A stretch of DNA of 64,000 nucleotides from Amycolatopsis acididurans (GTDB lineage Bacteria > Actinomycetota > Actinomycetes > Mycobacteriales > Pseudonocardiaceae): positions 1 through 64,000 of the forward strand of contig NZ_JAAXLS010000023.1 of the NCBI RefSeq assembly GCF_012328925.1. The letters are read 5' to 3'. A program made the translations under genes and the position numbers. The notes beneath the pieces are model-generated. The model had not been told where the DNA came from. It did no database searches and saw only the letters and a list, made by a program, of their open reading frames with translations. Shown in pieces: positions 61,575 through 64,000 of the stretch; positions within the stretch are counted from its first letter, which is position 1; the number at the start of each line of letters is the position of its first letter.

Positions 61575-61722
61575 TTCGCGGAGATCCCTCCGACCGCTGG
61601 GAACTGCTATGAGAAAAGTACTGCCGGTCGGGTGAGTCTACCGAGGCGCTCGTCCCCGCCCGTGGACGCCGGTCGCCGCTCGGCGTGCCGCGGCCTCCTG
61701 CGTCACATTCGCCCCAGGCGTC

Positions 61723-62019
61723 TCACAGTTCGTCGAAACCGTGAAGGCCGCCTTGCGCCTGCGCCCATCGCTCGACAACACGATCCACACTTCCGGGTGA
61801 GGCCGAAGACCGCAGCGCGGACAACAACTGCTCACAGTGATCTTTCGGGCCCTCGGCGACGACCTCGACTCGGCCGTCCGCGAGGTTGCGCGCGCTGCCC
61901 ACCAGCCCCAGTTCGAGCGCGCGGCACCGGGTCCACCAGCGGAAACCGACACCCTGTACTCGTCCGCTCACCCAGGCGGTCAAGCGCACCGACTCGTTCT
62001 GCACTGTCACGACCCCCAT
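61723..62019 (-). CDS. acyP: Acylphosphatase
   Basis: This is a small 98-residue acylphosphatase that hydrolyses acyl phosphates. The phosphate-binding motif is VSGRVQGVGFRWW with catalytic Arg, and the catalytic Asn lies in GSARNLADGRVEV. The start could be the ATG at 62019 or a GTG three codons inside. It lies directly upstream of smc, as in other actinobacteria, with a 148-bp gap. Confidence 0.93.
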   Translation of the reverse strand: MGVVTVQNESVRLTAWVSGRVQGVGFRWWTRCRALELGLVGSARNLADGRVEVVAEGPKDHCEQLLSALRSSASPGSVDRVVERWAQAQGGLHGFDEL

Positions 62020-62174
62020 GCTGCCTCACCGGTTTGACTGCGGACAGTTAACCCTGGGCGGTGCAGTGCACGCGCACCGTTAACAGACAGTGCTAATGTG
62101 CGCGACGGGGTCCACCGCTCGGGCTACACACTCCCGGGCAGCAACCGGCCGAAATTCCTCAGCAAGGAGCCACA

Positions 62175-62849
62175 ATGGCCCATTTGGGGTCACGTTCGGG
62201 TAAGCGAACCGAAGTCGCACCGCCGCGCGATCCGTCGTCGCGGTCGAAGCGCGCCGGCTACGTCATGATCGCCGTGAGCGGCGTCGTGCTCGCCACCGCT
62301 TTCGGCGGCCTTGCCCAGCTCGCCTCGCCGTCCTCGGAGACCTCCGACATCCGCGCGGGCAATACCAATACGGGTTCCGGTCCGCAGGTCATCACCGGTA
62401 ACCCCGTGCCCGGCACGATGACGGTCGGCGGCCAGGCGGTCCCGAGCCCCAGCCACGGGACGGCCGTGGTGAGCGTGGGCCCGGACGGCCAGTCGGTCGT
62501 CACGATCGTGCCGCCCGCCGGTTCGTCGCAGGCGCCCTACGTCCTGCCGCCCGGCACGCCGATCCCGTCGGATGTCTACGTTCCGCCCGGCACGCAGCTG
62601 CCGCCGTCCACGCCGCGCAGCGACACCACCACCCCGCCTCCGAGCACGACCACCAGCACCGGCGGCGGGACGACCAGCCCGACCACACAGCCGACGTCGC
62701 CGACCACCGATCCGACGAAGCCGACCACGTCGGCGAGCGGCACGACCAGCCCCTCGGGCAGCCCGAGCACGTCCACGAGCAGCACCTCCGGAACGACGTC
62801 CGGCGGCACCAGCAGCGGCTCGGGCAGTACCTCCCCCAGCCAGGGCTAG
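62175..62849 (+). CDS. Membrane-anchored Ser/Thr/Pro-rich protein
   Basis: This 224-residue protein has a basic N-terminus, one membrane helix (about residues 34-56, YVMIAVSGVVLATAFGG) and an extracytoplasmic Pro/Gly-rich part. From about residue 150 there is a low-complexity Thr/Ser/Pro tail (PTTQPTSPTTDPTKPTTSAS), possibly O-mannosylated and wall-spanning. No enzymatic motif. Its stop codon overlaps the kdpE stop (CTAG). A GTGCTAA half-site before it is not a full CIRCE element. Confidence 0.75.
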   Translation: MAHLGSRSGKRTEVAPPRDPSSRSKRAGYVMIAVSGVVLATAFGGLAQLASPSSETSDIRAGNTNTGSGPQVITGNPVPGTMTVGGQAVPSPSHGTAVVSVGPDGQSVVTIVPPAGSSQAPYVLPPGTPIPSDVYVPPGTQLPPSTPRSDTTTPPPSTTTSTGGGTTSPTTQPTSPTTDPTKPTTSASGTTSPSGSPSTSTSSTSGTTSGGTSSGSGSTSPSQG

Positions 62850-63535
62850 TTTTCGAAGCGGTAGCCCATTCCCGGTTCCGTCAGCAGATGCCGGGGCCGG
62901 GAGGGCTCCTGTTCCAGTTTCCGCCGCAGCTGCGCCAGATACACGCGCAGATAATGCGATTCGGTCTCGTACGCGGGGCCCCAGACCTCGCGCAGCAACT
63001 GCTTCTGCGACACCAGCCGCCCCCGGTTGCGCACGAGCAGTTCCAGCACACCCCACTCGGTCTTGGTCAGGTGCACCTCGCGATCGTCGCGCAGCACCTT
63101 CTTGGCCGCGAGGTCGATCGTGAAGCTGTCGGTGCGCACCACCGCATCCATCCCGTCCGAAGTGGACACCGCCGAGCGGCGGACGGCGGCGCGCAACCGG
63201 GCGAGCAGTTCGTCCATGCCGAAGGGTTTGGTGACGTAGTCGTCGGCGCCCGCGTCCAGGGCCTGCACCTTGTCCGGGGAGTCGCTGCGCGCGGACAGCA
63301 CGATGATCGGCACCGCAGACCAGCCCCGCAGCCCGGCGATCACCTCGTTGCCGTCCATGTCCGGCAGCCCGAGGTCGAGCACCACCACGTCCGGTTTCGC
63401 CTCCGCGACCGCCTTCAGAGCCGCGGTGCCGTCGTGCGCGGTGACGACCTTGTAGCCGCGGGCCGTCAGGTTGATCCGCAGCGCGCGCACGATCTGCGGC
63501 TCGTCGTCCACGACAAGGACCGTCGGTGTGCTCAC
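62846..63535 (-). CDS. kdpE: Two-component response regulator KdpE
   Basis: This OmpR-type response regulator has 229 residues. The receiver domain has acidic DDEP, phospho-acceptor Asp in VVVLDLGLPDMDG, and Lys in DDYVTKPFG; the C-terminal winged helix includes HLTKTEWGVLELLVRN and HYLRVYLAQLRRKLE. This C-terminal sequence is typical of KdpE. GTG start overlapping the kdpD stop. It probably controls a kdpFABC potassium operon outside the window. Confidence 0.9.
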   Translation of the reverse strand: MSTPTVLVVDDEPQIVRALRINLTARGYKVVTAHDGTAALKAVAEAKPDVVVLDLGLPDMDGNEVIAGLRGWSAVPIIVLSARSDSPDKVQALDAGADDYVTKPFGMDELLARLRAAVRRSAVSTSDGMDAVVRTDSFTIDLAAKKVLRDDREVHLTKTEWGVLELLVRNRGRLVSQKQLLREVWGPAYETESHYLRVYLAQLRRKLEQEPSRPRHLLTEPGMGYRFEN

Positions 63536-64000
63536 GGAATCCGCTCCTCACTGACCACGATCGGAATCACCTGCGGCGCCTGGTAGGCGGGCAGCGACAG
63601 GACGACGGTCAGTCCGCCGCCGGGGGTGTCCTCCGCCCTGATCGTGCCACCCATCGCCTCGGTGAACCCCTTCGCCACGGAAAGTCCCAGCCCGATGCCG
63701 GGTGTCGCGTCCCGGTCCCCGAGCCGCTGAAACGGTGCGAACGCCGAGTCGGCCGCGCCTTTGCGCAGCCCCTTGCCGTGGTCGACCACCCGCAGCTCCA
63801 CGTACTCCGCGTAGTTACTGGCGCGCACCGCGACCGCGCCGGCGCCGTGCCGCAACGCGTTGTCCACCAGGTTCGCCGCCACGCGTTCCAGCAGTCCCGG
63901 ATCCGCCAGCACCGCGGGCAGCCGCTCGTCGACCTCCACCCGCACCCGATCGGAACCGTCCACACTGGACAACGCGTGCCACACCACCTCGTCGTAGCCG
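63532..64000 (-). CDS. kdpD: Sensor histidine kinase KdpD, 3' part
   Basis: Only the C-terminal 155 or so residues are within the window; the gene continues beyond base 64000. The ATPase boxes are visible: N box NLVDNALRHG, G1 DHGKGL, F-like FAPFQRLGD and G2 GIGLGLSVAKG. KdpD is inferred from coupling with the KdpE-like regulator. The dimerisation and N-terminal KdpD/Usp domains cannot be seen. Confidence 0.82.
   Translation of the reverse strand, partial: GYDEVVWHALSSVDGSDRVRVEVDERLPAVLADPGLLERVAANLVDNALRHGAGAVAVRASNYAEYVELRVVDHGKGLRKGAADSAFAPFQRLGDRDATPGIGLGLSVAKGFTEAMGGTIRAEDTPGGGLTVVLSLPAYQAPQVIPIVVSEERIP

Noticed and set aside
58428..62051. Very long open frame on the plus strand antisense to smc (1207 codons)
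   Set aside because: It is a mirror frame of the high-GC smc coding sequence. Its translation is Arg/Leu/Gly-rich with no family motif and no ribosome-binding site, while smc is unambiguous.
62081..62100. CIRCE-like sequence before the Ser/Thr-rich protein (GTGCTAA)
   Set aside because: Only one half-site is present. The matching TTAGCAC arm at 9-bp spacing is missing.

Overview
The window is high-GC actinobacterial DNA. Gene content and order point to the family Pseudonocardiaceae, probably an Amycolatopsis-like organism: the comM-yraN-DUF2469-rnhB-lepB-rplS-trmD-rimM-khpA-rpsP and ffh-glnD-glnK-amt-ftsY-smc-acyP backbone, GTG/TTG starts, many 4-bp ATGA/GTGA overlaps, Ku, GlnR- and DasR-like sites, and T7SS-type substrates. 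The genus is an inference. No rRNA, tRNA, CRISPR array or insertion sequence was seen.

Layout. (1) 1-6.6 kb, minus strand: ComM ATPase, YraN, DUF2469, RNase HII, signal peptidase I, L19, TrmD, RimM, KH protein and S16. (2) 6.8-12.7 kb: two CPBP intramembrane proteases, an amidohydrolase overlapping ffh, a 398-bp gene-free stretch, Ku and a small unknown protein. (3) 12.8-16.9 kb: glnD-glnK-amt nitrogen operon behind a well-formed candidate GlnR box. (4) 17.1-23.6 kb: RlmA-type methyltransferase, FhuF-like Fe-S protein, aldo/keto reductase, O-acetylhomoserine sulfhydrylase, CoA-binding protein, DUF2079 membrane protein and an MBL-fold hydrolase.

(5) 23.5-44.0 kb is a purine-to-glyoxylate catabolic island. 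Xanthine dehydrogenase (three subunits) with an 8-oxoguanine-deaminase-like enzyme and an NCS2 permease feed urate to uricase, UraH and UraD. Allantoinase and allantoicase then release glyoxylate, which is used by glyoxylate carboligase, hydroxypyruvate isomerase and tartronate semialdehyde reductase, or by malate synthase. Three regulators lie in the island (thiamine-binding-domain/HTH, PucR, IclR). A nearly identical 15-bp palindrome at the hyi promoter and at the aceB/iclR promoter suggests that the IclR protein (AllR-like) controls both ends.

(6) 44.0-53.0 kb is a tandemly duplicated module of small secreted, membrane and lipoprotein genes: EspC/WXG-like protein, large T7SS-signal protein with an Ala/Gly-rich repeat region, a DUF partner, YbaB/EbfC, a membrane protein and a DUF4333 lipoprotein. 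In the first copy the DUF partner is broken by a perfect 116-bp tandem duplication. This module is the least described part of the window. (7) 53.1-64 kb: ftsY; a divergent anmK-symporter-TIGR03086 unit with a DasR-like operator at the anmK promoter; smc; acyP; a Ser/Thr-rich secreted or anchored protein; kdpE and the 3' part of kdpD.

In mycobacteria ftsY, amt, glnB and glnD are adjacent. Here ftsY and amt are separated by about 36 kb containing regions 4-6, so the accessory genes sit inside a housekeeping backbone.
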